From: Halichoerus grypus
Lineage: Eukaryota; Chordata; Mammalia; Carnivora; Phocidae
Direction of reading: 5' to 3'
Assembly: GCF_964656455.1 (NCBI RefSeq)
Contig: NW_027555009.1
Coordinates: forward strand, 62,001-126,000
DNA: 64,000 bases
Shown here: piece by piece, positions 62,481 to 64,000 of the stretch
Position numbering within the stretch: the first letter of the stretch is position 1
How the letters are laid out: each line of letters opens with the position of its first letter
Translations under genes and position numbers: made by a program
The notes under the pieces: generated by a model
Told to the model about the DNA's origin: nothing
What the model saw: the letters and a program-made list of their open reading frames with translations, nothing else
Databases searched by the model: none

Positions 62481-64000
62481 TATATATATACCAAACTTCT
62501 TTATCCATTCATCTGTTGATGGACATCTTGGCTCTTTCCACAGTTTGGCTATGGTGTTCATTAATAGCAAGCGTTCTACCTCGGAGAAACAACACTGAAG
62601 AGAAACCGTGCTTTAGCTACCGACGACCTCTGTGTGGGAGGAAGCAGTTTAGGGTGTACTGTGGGTGAGAGCCTGGGGACGGGTTCCGTTTCGTAAAATC
62701 GAGGGAGAGACAGGCCGGAGAGAAGGCAGCTCTCAACTCACACCATGGCTATGGGGCTAGTACCGTTGCCCCGGGTGTGTGTGCAGGCTTAATGAAAACC
62801 GCCTAACTCGAAGGAAAAACTCGGTGGAGAATCCATGCTTCAGCTAAAACAGCCGCTCCTGAGGGTGGAAGCATTTTGTTGTGTGCGTGCGTGAGAGCCC
62901 TGCAAGGGAGTCCAAAGCTTTTTGCGAGTGAGACTCAGGCCCCAGCAGAAGGCAGAACACGACTCCCCCTGTGTTTCATCAAGCTAGCACTGCGGCCCCA
63001 CTTTTGCATGGAAGTCTCATCACTAGCGTTCTAACTCAAAGAAACAACAGTGTAGAGAAATCGTGCTTTAGTTACTGTCGACCTCCAGGCGGAGGAAGCA
63101 GTATACAGGGTACCGTGGGTGAGAGCCTGGGGAACGGTTTCCATACGTGAAACCGAGGGAGAAACCGTTCCGGGCAGAAGGCACCTCTGGACTCAGCTCT
63201 TGCTACCTGAAGCTAACACTACTGCTCCATGTGTGCTTGGAATGCTCCGTGCTCAACACTGCCTTGGAAGGAACAAGCCTGTAAAGAATCCCAGCTGCAG
63301 CTCATTCGCCTACCAGGCTACTAAGGCCACGAAGCCATGGTGTATACTTACTGCCCTTTAGGTAACATTGCCGTTCCTGAAGTCGGAGGAATTTTACAGT
63401 GCTCCTGTAGGAGAGACCGGGAAAGGGTCCCATACGTGAAATGGAGTGAGAAACGGGCCGGTGTGGAAGGGAGCTCTAAACTCACCTCTTGTTTCTGATG
63501 CTAGTACCCTTGCCCCGGGGGTGCCTGCAGGCCTAAAGCCAACCACCTAACTCAAGGGAACAACTCTTTAGAGAATTCCTGCTTCGGCTAAAAGAGCCAT
63601 GCCTGAGGGTGGACGCATTTTGCTGCGTGCAAGGGTGAGCGCCCTGCAGCTGAGTCCCAAACCATTTTCTGTGTGAGACTCAGGCCCCGGAGGAAAGCAG
63701 AACACGACTCCCCACTTGTTTCATGAAGCTAGCACTGCGGCCCCACTTTTGCATGGAAGTCTAATCGCTAGCGTTCTAACTCGGAGAAACAACACTAGAG
63801 AACCCGTGCTTTAGGTACCGTCGACCTCTGTGTGGGAGGAAGCGGTTTAGGGTGTACTGTGGGTGAGAGCCTGAGGACGGGTTCCATTTCGGAAAATCGG
63901 GGGAGGGACAGGCCGGTACACAAGGCAGCTCTCCGCTCACACCATGGTTATGGGGCTAGTACCGTTGCCCCGGGTGTGCGTGCAGGCTTAAAGACAACCA
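60946..64000 (+). repeat. Satellite HOR unit 8 (cut by window edge)
   Basis: The first 3055 bp of a unit. It shares GGTGTTCATT at the L1 5' junction with unit 1 and TCCATGCAG with unit 2. It has the longest TA tract. Confidence 0.95.
61811..62561 (-). mobile_element. 5'-truncated L1 in satellite unit 8
   Basis: 751 bp, the longest copy, with the same duplication at 61795-61810 and 62562-62577. The TA-rich tract at 62427-62490 is interrupted by ACACAC. Confidence 0.96.

Larger units (their letters stand above)
29681..64000 (+). repeat. L1-bearing higher-order satellite array (unit ~4.46 kb)
   Basis: The landmark CCTCTCCACAGGGTGGCAGC recurs at 29681, 34137, 38606, 43066, 47534, 52003, 56475 and 60946, giving periods of 4456, 4469, 4460, 4468, 4469, 4472 and 4471 bp. 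Units are nearly identical, with only scattered single-base differences by eye. Each unit contains about sixteen diverged monomers of about 228 bp, one short monomer fragment, and one antisense L1 of 729-751 bp at a fixed site. The satellite part is 3727 bp in every complete unit. G+C and CpG content are clearly higher than in the flanking intron. No coding function is supported. The satellite family is not one I recognise. The array continues past the right edge of the window. Confidence 0.97.

Noticed and set aside
29681..64000. CRISPR array or other prokaryotic repeat system
   Set aside because: The repeats are contiguous ~228-bp monomers without spacers, in a mammalian intron.
29681..64000. 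Ribosomal DNA or tandem gene cluster
   Set aside because: No rRNA, snRNA or histone-like sequence is visible in the 4.46-kb unit. It resolves fully into diverged satellite monomers plus one L1.
29681..64000. Pure assembly artefact (one unit copied computationally)
   Set aside because: Units differ by real single-base variants, TA lengths and poly(T) lengths in a mosaic pattern, which simple duplication in an assembler would not give. Copy number could still be wrong.

Overview
This window is mammalian nuclear DNA from a carnivore. The best guess is a non-canid caniform (bear, seal or mustelid group). The evidence is at least ten tRNA-Lys-derived CanSINE copies of the 'GCGCCTGGGTGGCTCAGTCG' type, carnivore-style L1 3' ends, MIR, L2 and MER5 relics, and normal vertebrate splice sites. 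There are no bacterial or viral genes. The only protein-coding gene I can support is TMEM135 on the + strand. Three of its coding exons are present: 11307-11348, 22853-22999 and 26121-26190. Their reading phases join without a break and encode the cysteine-rich N-terminal half of the protein. Everything else is intron, and the rest of the gene lies outside the window on both sides.

Layout. 1-11306 is AT-rich intron with scattered old repeats (MER5, MIR, L2) and CanSINEs. 11349-22852 is an intron dominated by a degraded but nearly full-length sense L1 (about 15230-22630), which holds three CanSINEs and a younger nested 5'-truncated L1 (17953-18526). 23000-26120 is a shorter intron with two antisense L1 3' fragments and a MIR. 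26191-29680 is ordinary intron with two CanSINEs and an L2.

At 29681 the sequence changes abruptly into a G+C- and CpG-rich tandem array that runs to the end of the window (34.3 kb, right edge not seen). It has a unit of about 4.46 kb, repeated seven times plus a partial eighth. Each unit is built from about sixteen diverged monomers of about 228 bp, largely alternating between two types, plus one fragment. Each unit also carries the same antisense, 5'-truncated L1 of 729-751 bp at the same site, flanked by the same 16-bp target-site duplication. When the L1 is subtracted, all seven complete units have exactly 3727 bp. All net length variation therefore lies inside the L1, mainly in its (TA)n tract with a smaller part from the poly(T). 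The L1 landed once in a satellite unit, and the composite unit was then amplified and homogenised.

The most noteworthy content is this L1-marked higher-order satellite array inside the TMEM135 locus. I do not recognise the 228-bp satellite family. Whether it is undescribed needs a database search.
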